From positions 1 through 10,176 of the forward strand of contig JAGRMP010000019.1 of NCBI GenBank assembly GCA_020441225.1: 10,176 nt of DNA. Reading direction: 5' to 3'. Of the stretch, positions 1 to 6,435 are shown one piece after another. The DNA comes from Maritimibacter sp. (GTDB lineage Bacteria; Pseudomonadota; Alphaproteobacteria; Rhodobacterales; Rhodobacteraceae). The first letter of the stretch is position 1, and each line of letters begins with the position of its first letter. The notes beneath the pieces are model-generated. The model searched no databases. It was given only the letters and a program-made list of their open reading frames with translations, and was not told where the DNA came from. The translations under genes and the position numbers were made by a program.

Positions 1-600
1 GGTTTGCCGGGCGACACCGCTCACCCGGTCCGGAGACAACGCCCGCTCGAGCGGGCCTTGGTCGGACGCCAGTTCGTCCAGGAGTTTCGGCGAGATGGTG
101 AGGTTGTCGCACCCCGCGAGCGCCTTGATCTGACCGGCGTTGCGGAACGAGGCGCCCATGACGATGGTGCCGATCCCGTTCGACTTGTAGTAGTCGTAGA
201 TCCGGCGAACCGACAGAACGCCCGGGTCCTCGTCCGGCGCGCAACTGTAGCGACCTTCGGCATTCTTGAACCAGTCGGTAATCCGTCCGACGAAGGGCGA
301 GATCAAGTGGGCGCTGGCCTCGGCAGCGGCGACGGCCTGGGACATCGAGAAGAGCAGCGTCAGGTTGCAGTCGATCCCCTCACCTTGGAGGATTTCCGCA
401 GCGCGGATGCCCTCCCAGGTTGACGCAAGCTTGATCAGTATTCGGTCTCTGTCGATACCCCGCTCTGCGTAGTCGGCAATGATCGCCCGGGCGCGCGACA
501 CCGACGCGTCGGTGTCGAAGGACAGGCAGGCATCGACCTCGGTCGACACCCGACCCGGCACCAGTCGGGTGAGCTCTGCCCCAAGCGCGACGGTCAGCCC
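1..600 (-). pseudogene. tal: Transaldolase, 5'-truncated, 3' end outside the window
   Basis: Transaldolase transfers a dihydroxyacetone unit between sugar phosphates in the non-oxidative pentose phosphate pathway, in the cytoplasm. The minus strand reads about 200 codons that follow the E. coli TalB type closely: [12 protein letters not shown], then [11 protein letters not shown] with the Schiff-base lysine (codon 432-430), [23 protein letters not shown] and VMGASFRN. Recognisable homology begins at [10 protein letters not shown], about residue 80 of the roughly 317-residue family. The frame stays open upstream to a TGA at 756-754, but those codons do not resemble the missing N-terminal part and contain no ATG or GTG. 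The 5' part is therefore absent and the gene is probably non-functional. The C-terminal end runs off the left edge. It lies on the same strand as the sugar operon and beyond the mobilization module, suggesting it was once the operon's last gene. Identity is sure; the exact breakpoint (about 595-610) is approximate. Confidence 0.88.
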
Positions 601-753
601 TCTGTGTTCAGATGAGAGTCGGCCTCTCAGGCGAAAGGAAACCGAGCCACACCACAGAGCTCGGCTGCTCTCGCCTACGCCCGGGATACCAGGTCGGTGT
701 TTTTCGGCGCTCAAGGCCTGAGGAGAGAGAGGGGAAGCCGATCGACGCGACCG
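601..753. other. Non-coding junction between truncated tal and the mobilization module
   Basis: I see no convincing gene in these 153 bases. The first 65 bases are rich in short inverted repeats: CTCTGTG at 600-606 pairs with CACAGAG at 653-659, TGAGAG/CTCTCA at 613-618 and 624-629 form a 6-bp hairpin with a 5-nt loop, and CCGAGC/GCTCGG at 642-647 and 659-664 form another. They lie exactly where transaldolase homology is lost. They could be the end of a mobile segment, a terminator region for the 255-aa gene transcribed towards it, or chance pairing in GC-rich DNA. No T-tract follows the hairpins on either strand, so a classical intrinsic terminator is not supported. Confidence 0.4.
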
Positions 754-1521
754 TCAGACCAGACCGAGGGGCTCCATCATCCGTTCGTAGCTCTTCTGCC
801 GGTGGCACAGGACTTTGTATTCTTCGTCCGTCATCTGATTGTGCATTTCGTGACGGGAGGCGCGGCACCAGACGTCGTCAAGAGTGCGCACGCGGGACAG
901 CTCTTCAGAGAGCGCTTTGGCTGCGGCTTCATTCGCCTTCGCGAATTTGCCCCTGGCCTCAATGTGAGCATGAGCCGACTCGGATTTCCTCAGGTCGCGC
1001 TCCGCACGGACGAGGCCCTTCAGCAACTCTTCTGCCGCATAGACTGCGGGCGTGCGGCCAGGAGAGAAGAACGAAGTGTATCTGTTGCTCGCCACGAAGT
1101 CGTCGAGAGTCTCTACGGGAACCTTCACCAGCTCCCGGGGTCCGTCCGCGTATCGCGCTTCGACCTCGCGATCGACGAGGTATCTGACAAGCGAGGGAAC
1201 GATCGAGTTCGCCGCATCGCGCATACACCCGACGACCTGCACCGCCGCAAAGAAGTGCGAAGCTTCAGTCTCCTGCTCCAGAAAGTGATCTTGGTCGAAC
1301 TTGGATGGGTCAACCAGTCGGGCTTCAAGCGAACGGATCGAGCGGTTCCTCGAACGACTGACGGTAACCCTCACCGGGGCCACACGACCATGGTCATCGC
1401 GCCAGGTTGCGGCGCGAAGATCCCCGAGGGTCGCGGCGTCGAAATGATCGAAAATCGGGGCGACACACTTGCGAAGCAGATTCGGAAGCTTGTCCGGGAA
1501 TTGGAGCGGGGTTACGAGCAT
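754..1521 (-). CDS. Hypothetical 255-aa protein of the mobilization module
   Basis: I do not recognise this protein. It starts with ATG at 1521, preceded by AAGGA about ten bases upstream, and lies 67 bases downstream of the MobC-like gene on the same strand, so the two are probably co-transcribed away from the oriT region. The N-terminal half (about residues 1-130) is mixed and globular, with no signal peptide or membrane segment. Residues about 165-225 are charged, rich in Ala, Glu, Lys and Arg (for example KGLVRAERDLRKSES and ANEAAAKALSEELSR), and look helical, possibly coiled coil. The tail is polar and ends MEPLGLV. No zinc site, Walker motif or helicase motif is visible. Position suggests an accessory, replication or plasmid-maintenance role, but that is guesswork. 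A long plus-strand frame overlaps it, but the minus-strand reading has the ribosome site, balanced charge and operon position. Confidence 0.65.
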   Translation of the reverse strand: MLVTPLQFPDKLPNLLRKCVAPIFDHFDAATLGDLRAATWRDDHGRVAPVRVTVSRSRNRSIRSLEARLVDPSKFDQDHFLEQETEASHFFAAVQVVGCMRDAANSIVPSLVRYLVDREVEARYADGPRELVKVPVETLDDFVASNRYTSFFSPGRTPAVYAAEELLKGLVRAERDLRKSESAHAHIEARGKFAKANEAAAKALSEELSRVRTLDDVWCRASRHEMHNQMTDEEYKVLCHRQKSYERMMEPLGLV

Positions 1522-1588
1522 TGGCGTGATTTCCTTGAATGGAGTTTTCGATTTCGGAGAGGTGGTTCCGTTTCCCGCGAGAGAAAAA

Positions 1589-1822
1589 TCACTCGTCGAG
1601 TCCCAAGAACTTGCGGTCAGCGGGTCGGGTGACGTAGCGGTGCAAGCCCTTCAGCAGCGCCTCGCACTTATCGCTTTCGAGAGTCTTCAGGTGACGCCCA
1701 AGTGCAGCCCCGTAGATAATCTTGCGGCGTGTTTCATCCCTTCGCGCCTGCGCGGCTGCCTGTGCTTTCAAAGCCTTGAGGCGTGCCTCAAGTTGCTGGA
1801 TTCTCGTTTCGTCGCTGGGCAT
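1589..1822 (-). CDS. mobC: MobC-like mobilization accessory protein
   Basis: A 77-aa soluble protein, divergent from the relaxase gene across the putative oriT, which is where MobQ systems usually carry their small accessory gene. Such proteins help the relaxase open DNA at oriT. Residues about 4-27 form a predicted coiled coil (RIQQLEARLKALKAQ). A basic stretch RRDETRRKIIYGAAL follows, then a helical tail ending RPADRKFLGLDE. This layout (short coiled coil, R-R/K-ETRRKI-GA, and a C-terminal R-DR-F) matches my memory of small MobC-type proteins paired with MobA/MobL relaxases in alphaproteobacteria. The ATG at 1822 is chosen because GGAG at 1833-1830 lies 7 bases upstream; a longer reading from a TTG at 1879 lacks a ribosome site. 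The assignment rests on context and pattern rather than a diagnostic catalytic residue. Confidence 0.7.
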   Translation of the reverse strand: MPSDETRIQQLEARLKALKAQAAAQARRDETRRKIIYGAALGRHLKTLESDKCEALLKGLHRYVTRPADRKFLGLDE

Positions 1823-1829
1823 TTCTCGT

Positions 1830-1834
1830 CTCCA
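1830..1834 (-). promoter_or_regulatory. Ribosome binding site fixing the mobC start
   Basis: GGAG at 1833-1830 on the minus strand sits 7 bases before the ATG at 1822. This decides between the 77-aa reading and a 96-aa reading from an upstream TTG. Confidence 0.65.
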
Positions 1835-1904
1835 GTTTAGTGGTCTGGGATAGACGTAGGCCGGAGAATCCGCGTCCAAAGCGGAATCGTGATTTTCTGC
1901 CGCG

Positions 1905-1990
1905 GGGCGCGCGTGGCGCGCCGCCTCCGCAACGAAACCCGCTGTGCGGGTCGTGTGAGGGCGCGGTTACGCAAACTGGGGTTTGCCGCG
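1905..1990 (-). other. oriT: Putative origin of transfer (oriT), MobQ/RSF1010-like
   Basis: The 222-bp gap between the divergent mobC-like and relaxase genes contains an RSF1010-like layout on the minus strand. A perfect 6-bp hairpin (GCAAAC, loop CCCA, GTTTGC; positions 1986-1971) is immediately followed by GTAACCGCGCCCTC (1970-1957). RSF1010 has an inverted repeat followed closely by GTAAGTGCGCCCTC, nicked before CCCTC, so 12 of 14 bases agree. By analogy the nick falls between 1962 and 1961 on the minus strand. Two further hairpins lie beside it: ACCCGC/GCGGGT at 1937-1951, and GGCGCGC/GCGCGCC at 1906-1922 with a 3-bp loop. These may bind MobC or the relaxase. If nicked as predicted, the transferred strand begins 5'-CCCTC and leads towards the mobC side, so the relaxase gene would enter last. 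The sequence pattern is directly visible; function is inferred. Confidence 0.75.
1971..1986. repeat. Perfect inverted repeat next to the putative nic site
   Basis: GCAAAC and GTTTGC (1971-1976 and 1981-1986) flank the 4-nt loop TGGG. The outer bases GCGCGG (1961-1966) and CCGCGC (1986-1991, sharing one base with the inner arm) extend the pairing across a bulge, so the nic strand can fold into a longer imperfect stem. In MobQ systems the relaxase recognises such a repeat before cutting the adjacent nic. Confidence 0.7.
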
Positions 1991-2044
1991 CTCTTGCAGA
2001 GGGCGTGAGGAGCGAAAGATCTGGCGGGGCCCGATCTCCCGTTC

Positions 2045-3256
2045 ATGAAGCACAAAGCCGTCCATTTCGCCGTCACGGTAAAGCACCGAGGCAACACCAG
2101 TTCGCTCGTTGGCGCCGCGGCCTACCGGGCCGGCGCTTCGCTGTTCGACGAGCAGACCGGCCTGCGCAAGTCCTACCGCTCCAAGCGCGACGTAGTCAGC
2201 GTCGAGATGATCCGCGCGGCCCCCGACATTGAAGCATTCTGGAACATGGCCCAGAAGGCGGAGACGCGCATCAACTCACGTCTTGCACGCGAGATAAAAA
2301 TTGCGCTGCCCCACGAGCTACCGCTCGAGACCCAACGCCGACTGGTTCGAGGGTATTGCCTTTGGCTCCATGACGCGTTCGGCATGTCGTCCATGGCCGC
2401 GATCCACCATCCGTTCGCCGACGGCGTCGACCGGGAGATCCTCGCGGATCTCGTTCCGAATACGGAAGGGCACTCAACGCGCAAGCCCTCGAGAAACGAC
2501 GATCGCGGGAACCCTCTCAACACGCACGTCCATATCCTCTGTCCGACCCGGGAATGGCTCCCTGACGAAGGTCGGTTCGGAAGGAAACTCCGCATCCTCG
2601 ACGACGTGAAAACCGGGCCCGAGGCGATTCAGCGGATGAGAGCCGAATGGCAAAAACGGGTGAACGCTGAGCTCGAAAAGGCTGGGATCAAGGAGCGCGT
2701 AGATCTTCGCAGCTACCAACAGATGGCCGCCGACGGTGATGCTCCCGAGGGCCTGGTCGCGCAGCCGAAACTGGGTGCAAAGAACACCGCGCGGAGCCGG
2801 CGGCGGAAGCAGGAGACCGGCACAGATGACACCTACATGGGAGCGCGGCGTGCCAAGATTCGAAAGCGAAATGACGCGCTGTGGGTCACCTGGCTGGAGT
2901 TGCGTGCACTGGAGCGCGAGCGGGCCCGACAGCGCGAGTCCGCCGAGATCGCGGAAAGGCTGGAGAAGGAACGCGCGGAAGAAGCGCAACAGGCGGACCT
3001 GGCAATCAAGAATGCAGCCGACGAACGCGCGAGGCACGATGCGATTGTCGATGCCCCGCATCTGGACACGTTGAATCCGTGGGCACAGGCCATCGCGTGG
3101 GCGGAAAACCCGACGGAGGCGTGTGACGACGATGAGTTCGAAAGAGTGCTCGATCCGGAGACGGATTCAGCGGTCTCAGAAACCGAGCACGTCGAGATAC
3201 CGTGGCGCATGGTGAAGCGTGCGCCACGAATTCGAGAGCGCATGCGCGGAGATTGA
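2045..3256 (+). CDS. mobA: MobQ-family (MobA/MobL) relaxase
   Basis: A relaxase that would nick oriT, stay covalently bound to the 5' end through a tyrosine and guide the strand into a recipient through a conjugation channel supplied by another element. Motif I is SLVGAAAYRAG at about residues 20-30, with Tyr27 the likely nucleophile. The metal-binding motif NTHVHILCPTR (about 159-169) supplies His161 and His163, and His121/His122 (AIHHPFADG) may provide a further ligand or a substrate contact. The conserved region EWQKRVNAELEKAG, RVDLRSY and PKLGAKNT (about 201-248) follows. Residues about 280-335 are a highly charged predicted coiled coil. At 403 aa it has the relaxase domain but no primase or helicase domain. 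It is transcribed away from oriT and converges on the sugar operon with a 59-bp gap. The start fits the family N terminus, but no strong Shine-Dalgarno sequence precedes it. Confidence 0.93.
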   Translation: MKHKAVHFAVTVKHRGNTSSLVGAAAYRAGASLFDEQTGLRKSYRSKRDVVSVEMIRAAPDIEAFWNMAQKAETRINSRLAREIKIALPHELPLETQRRLVRGYCLWLHDAFGMSSMAAIHHPFADGVDREILADLVPNTEGHSTRKPSRNDDRGNPLNTHVHILCPTREWLPDEGRFGRKLRILDDVKTGPEAIQRMRAEWQKRVNAELEKAGIKERVDLRSYQQMAADGDAPEGLVAQPKLGAKNTARSRRRKQETGTDDTYMGARRAKIRKRNDALWVTWLELRALERERARQRESAEIAERLEKERAEEAQQADLAIKNAADERARHDAIVDAPHLDTLNPWAQAIAWAENPTEACDDDEFERVLDPETDSAVSETEHVEIPWRMVKRAPRIRERMRGD

Positions 3257-3315
3257 AACGATGCGCCCCGCCGCCGTTTCGACGCCCGTGATGCAAGTGA
3301 TCGAGTGGAGTGGTT

Positions 3316-4005
3316 TCACACCGGGAACACCTGCTGCACGGCCCTTTGCAGGACATCGACCGGCTGCCACCCACGCCCTTCGCCATTTTCGAACCCGGGC
3401 ATCATGAACACTGACATACCGGCCGCAGTCGCGGCCTCGAGGCCGGAAAGGCTGTCCTCCACCACAGCGACGTCCCGCGGCGCGACCGACAGGCGCTCGG
3501 CCGCGAGCAGGTAGGGATCCGGCGCGGGCTTGCCCTTCTCTACGTCGTCGCGCGAGATCGTCAGGACTTCGTCCGGCGAGAGCCCGAGCCGTTCCACGTT
3601 CGCCCGAACGATCGGTCTTGGCCCATTCGAGACGATCGCCTGGGTCACCCCCATCACGGCCACCTTCTGCCAGAGGTCGTGTGCGAGAGGCATTGGCTCG
3701 ACCTCGCCGATCCGCGCGAGGAAGGCCGCGAAACGGCTCTCGGTCCAGCGCGCCAGCGACGCATCGAGCCCGTAGCGTTCGACCATGACGCGATGGATCG
3801 CCTCCTCGCTCATGCCGATCAGCCGGTCGTGGAAGTCTTCCGGCAGTGAAATCCCGAACGCCACGGCGGCATCCAGAAAGGAGCGCCGATGCACCGGCTC
3901 GCTGTCGACCAGCGTTCCGTCCAAATCCCACAGGGTCGCGGCATAGGGAAAGTGCCTGCTGCCACGGTCCGGGAGTGCGCCGGTCGACACGTCCGGTTGC
4001 ATCAT
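3316..4005 (-). CDS. HAD-family phosphatase (beta-phosphoglucomutase/phosphatase subfamily)
   Basis: A 229-aa cytoplasmic haloacid-dehalogenase hydrolase, likely acting on a sugar or polyol phosphate. Motif I is LWDLDGTLVDSE (about 25-36) with nucleophile Asp27 and acid/base Asp29. A helical cap domain covers about 38-105. Motif II is IVSNG with Ser126, motif III is EKGKPAPDP with Lys159, and motif IV is VVEDSLSG with Glu183 and Asp184. All four motifs are intact and the length is normal. The chosen ATG at 4005 overlaps the kinase stop as ATGA, indicating translational coupling; an upstream in-frame reading would intrude into the kinase. It could remove toxic or dead-end phosphates made by the neighbouring kinase, or hydrolyse a polyol phosphate. 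The substrate cannot be read from sequence. It is the last intact gene of the operon, ending 59 bases from the relaxase gene. Confidence 0.88.
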   Translation of the reverse strand: MMQPDVSTGALPDRGSRHFPYAATLWDLDGTLVDSEPVHRRSFLDAAVAFGISLPEDFHDRLIGMSEEAIHRVMVERYGLDASLARWTESRFAAFLARIGEVEPMPLAHDLWQKVAVMGVTQAIVSNGPRPIVRANVERLGLSPDEVLTISRDDVEKGKPAPDPYLLAAERLSVAPRDVAVVEDSLSGLEAATAAGMSVFMMPGFENGEGRGWQPVDVLQRAVQQVFPV

Positions 4006-5618
4006 CGGCTCCGAACCGCGGCTTCCCGCGCCAGCGCCTGGAACCGCTCGAAAAGCCCGAAGCGCCCATCGTGCCAGGCGCGCAGCGCCCCGGTTTCCGG
4101 CTCGTAACGCCGGGACCACGACGACATGCCGTCCATCGCGGCCGCCATGTCCGGGTAGGCCCCAGCGGCGACGGCCCCGAGGATGGCCGAGCCAAGCAGC
4201 ACGGGTTCCTCGGAGGTCGGTGCGACGAGCGGCACACCGGTGGCGTCAGCGAGGATCTGGCGCACCAGGTCGCTGCGCCCGGCGCCGCCGCTGACCACGA
4301 CGGTTTCGATCCGGGCCCCCTGCCCGGCCTGCGCCTCGATGATCTGGCGAAGACCATAGCCAAGACCGCAGAGGCCGGCGAGGTAGAGGTCGACGAGGTT
4401 GTCCTCGTCGTGCTCCATCCCCAACCCCGCGATGACCGCACGGGTCTGCGGGTCGGCATGCGGGGCGCGGTTGCCGAGGAACTCGGGCACCACGTGCAAG
4501 CCGTCGGCCCGCCGGGCGACATCGCCGGAGGCACCCGACGCAGCGGTTGCCTGCTCCGCGAGGTATTGCGGCAGGGATTTCCCGGCCGCCGCCGCATGCT
4601 CCGTTGCAGCCGCCGCGGCCGGGTGGAAGGCGAGCAGGGCTTCGATCGCGGCGCCGGCGGCAGACTGGCCGCCCTCCAGCAGCCATTGGCCGGGCACCAT
4701 AGCCGAGTAGTATGGTCCCCAGACCCCGGGCACGAAAACCGGGTCGCCGGTGGTCGTCATCGTGCAGGACGAGGTGCCGAACACGTAGCCGAGGCTTGCC
4801 TGAGGTCCGCCAAGCCCCTGGGCGCCGACGGTGCCGATGCCGCCGGCATGGGCGTCGATCAGCCCGGCGCCCACGGTGGTGCCGGCGACGAGACCGAGAT
4901 CTGCCGCCGCTGCCTCCGTCAGCCCGTTGCCGAGCGGTGTGCCAGGGTCGACGACCTCGGTTCCGATCCGGCCGAACCTTTCATCGGCCAATTCCTCGAG
5001 CCCCATGTCGCGGAAGTAGCTCTCGTCCCAGCTCGCCTCATGGCCCATGTAGGTCCACTTGCAGGTCACGGTGCAAATCGACCGCGCTTCGCTGCCGGTG
5101 GCCCTCCAGGTCAGGAAGTCAGTGAGATCGAAGAAGCGCCAGGCCGCGTTGAAGACCTCTGGGCGGTTCTCCTTCAGCCACAGGAGCTTGGGTGTCTCCA
5201 TCTCCGGTGAGATCCGGCCGCCGACATAGTCGAGCACACGGTGGCCGCGCGCATTGATCCGTTCGGCCTGCTCGACCGCGCGGTGGTCCATCCAGACGAT
5301 GATGTTGCGCTCGAAATCCTCGCTCGGACCCACCGGCAGCGCGGCGCCGTCCGGCCCCAGCACCACGAGCGAGCAGGTCGCGTCGAACCCGACCCCGGCA
5401 ACCTCGGCGGGGTCGATCCCGGCCGCCGACACCGCGCCGCGACAGGCGGCCGAGACCGCCTGCCAGATCTCGTTCGACGATTGCTCGACGATCGAGCCGG
5501 GCTCGTGGAACACGGTGATGTCGCGTTTGTAGGTGCCGACGAGTGTGCCCGCTTCGTCGAACACACCGGCGCGTGCACTCCCGGTCCCGACGTCGATACC
5601 GATGAAATAGCGTGTCAT
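4002..5618 (-). CDS. FGGY-family pentulose kinase, probably D-ribulokinase
   Basis: A 538-aa cytoplasmic kinase that probably phosphorylates D-ribulose to D-ribulose 5-phosphate using ATP. The FGGY N domain begins FIGIDVGTGSARAG (phosphate-binding loop, Asp9). The sugar-binding side includes RNIIVWMDHRA (about 104-114), and AGLIDAHAGG (about 251-260) carries the likely catalytic base Asp255. GYVFGTSSC (about 277-285) and the C-terminal VVVSGGAGRSDLVRQI (about 440-455) form the nucleotide-binding part. GNRAPHADPQ (about 382-391) is typical of the ribulokinase branch. Full length for that branch. The ATG at 5618 follows GGAGGG (5630-5625) at 6 bases. It lies 33 bases after the ribitol dehydrogenase gene, whose product, D-ribulose, would be its substrate. 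Xylulose or another pentulose remains possible. Confidence 0.88.
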   Translation of the reverse strand: MTRYFIGIDVGTGSARAGVFDEAGTLVGTYKRDITVFHEPGSIVEQSSNEIWQAVSAACRGAVSAAGIDPAEVAGVGFDATCSLVVLGPDGAALPVGPSEDFERNIIVWMDHRAVEQAERINARGHRVLDYVGGRISPEMETPKLLWLKENRPEVFNAAWRFFDLTDFLTWRATGSEARSICTVTCKWTYMGHEASWDESYFRDMGLEELADERFGRIGTEVVDPGTPLGNGLTEAAAADLGLVAGTTVGAGLIDAHAGGIGTVGAQGLGGPQASLGYVFGTSSCTMTTTGDPVFVPGVWGPYYSAMVPGQWLLEGGQSAAGAAIEALLAFHPAAAAATEHAAAAGKSLPQYLAEQATAASGASGDVARRADGLHVVPEFLGNRAPHADPQTRAVIAGLGMEHDEDNLVDLYLAGLCGLGYGLRQIIEAQAGQGARIETVVVSGGAGRSDLVRQILADATGVPLVAPTSEEPVLLGSAILGAVAAGAYPDMAAAMDGMSSWSRRYEPETGALRAWHDGRFGLFERFQALAREAAVRSR

Positions 5619-5651
5619 GTCTTTCCCTCCACTGATGCCTTCCCGGTGGCC

Positions 5652-6380
5652 TCACATGTCGAGGCCATGCGGCAGAATCGTAATGTCGCGGATAACGACA
5701 CCACGCGGGCGGGTGAGCATGAACATCACGCAGTCGGCGACCTCCTTGGCCTCCATCAGCGATTTGGCCGCGAGCGCCTCTTCCATCTTGGCTTTCGGCC
5801 AGTCATCCAGCAGGGCCGTGATAACGGGCCCGGGTAGCACCGCCCCCATCCGAACGCCATGTTCGATAAGCTGGCGGCGGGTGGAATGAACGAAGGCCTG
5901 CACGGCGAATTTCGAGGCGGTGTAGATCGGCTCCCAGATCACCGGGATCACCCCGGCGACCGAGGAGGTGAAAATGATGTCACCGGTCTTGCGCTCGACC
6001 ATATGCGGCAGCACCGCATGGACCGAGCGGAAGGCTGCATTGGTGTTGAGGTTGAGAACGCGGTCCCAGACGTCCGGGTCGCCTTCGATCACCGCACCGC
6101 CGACATAGGCGCCGGCATTGGCATGAAAGATGTCGAGAGCACCGGTCACCTCGAGGATCTTCGGGAGCATTCCCGAGACGGCTGATCCGTCGAGCAGATC
6201 CACCACGAGGGGATGCGCCTTCGCCCCGAGGTCCTCGCAGGCCGCCTTCAAAGCGTCGCCATCACGGTCGATGAGCACCACGTCGGCACCCGCTTCCGCC
6301 ATCGCACGCGCACAGGCCAGTCCGATGCCCGAAGCTGCTCCAGTGATCGCCGCCGTCTTGCCGGTAAGTGCTTCACTCAT
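5652..6380 (-). CDS. rbtD: Ribitol 2-dehydrogenase (SDR family)
   Basis: A 242-aa short-chain dehydrogenase that oxidises ribitol to D-ribulose with NAD+. The Rossmann motif TGAASGIG is at 13-20, and Asp38 at the end of beta-2 favours NAD over NADP. NAG is at 88-90, and the catalytic residues are Ser140, Tyr153 and Lys157 in YTASK. Beyond the general SDR pattern, long stretches match my memory of Klebsiella ribitol dehydrogenase: [44 protein letters not shown] and [20 protein letters not shown]. This makes a pentitol substrate more likely than for a generic SDR. The ATG at 6380 has AGGA (6392-6389) 8 bases upstream. It sits 55 bases after the ATPase gene and directly before the pentulose kinase, as expected for consecutive steps. 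Related pentitols or L-arabitol could also be oxidised. Confidence 0.9.
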   Translation of the reverse strand: MSEALTGKTAAITGAASGIGLACARAMAEAGADVVLIDRDGDALKAACEDLGAKAHPLVVDLLDGSAVSGMLPKILEVTGALDIFHANAGAYVGGAVIEGDPDVWDRVLNLNTNAAFRSVHAVLPHMVERKTGDIIFTSSVAGVIPVIWEPIYTASKFAVQAFVHSTRRQLIEHGVRMGAVLPGPVITALLDDWPKAKMEEALAAKSLMEAKEVADCVMFMLTRPRGVVIRDITILPHGLDM

Positions 6381-6435
6381 TCTGTCGATCCTTCTTGTTT
6401 CGGCCGTCTGTCACTGCTTGGCGGTCGTGATTTCA

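Noticed and set aside
600..665. Possible integron attC-like site at the tal junction
   Set aside because: The inverted repeats lack the GTTRRRY/RYYYAAC core pairs of attC sites, and no integron integrase is present.
697..1632. Long plus-strand open frame (311 codons) opposite the 255-aa gene and the end of mobC
   Set aside because: It is antisense to two minus-strand frames that have ribosome sites and operon-like spacing. It has no recognisable domain and its composition is typical of a shadow frame.
601..3315. Insertion-sequence ends or target duplications around the mobilization module
   Set aside because: Comparing both borders by eye I found no shared terminal inverted repeat or flanking direct repeat, and there is no transposase gene.
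4006..4119. N-terminal extension of the HAD protein by 38 residues
   Set aside because: It would lie inside the kinase gene and has no homology to HAD proteins; the ATGA overlap at 4005-4002 is a much better start.
3176..4597. Minus-strand open frame of 473 codons overlapping kinase and HAD in another frame
   Set aside because: Arg/Pro/Gly-rich translation with no domain, in the wrong frame across two well-supported genes.
3846..5210. Long plus-strand open frame (454 codons) opposite the kinase gene
   Set aside because: Shadow of the FGGY kinase and HAD genes in high-GC DNA; the translation is rich in Arg, Gly and His with no known motif.
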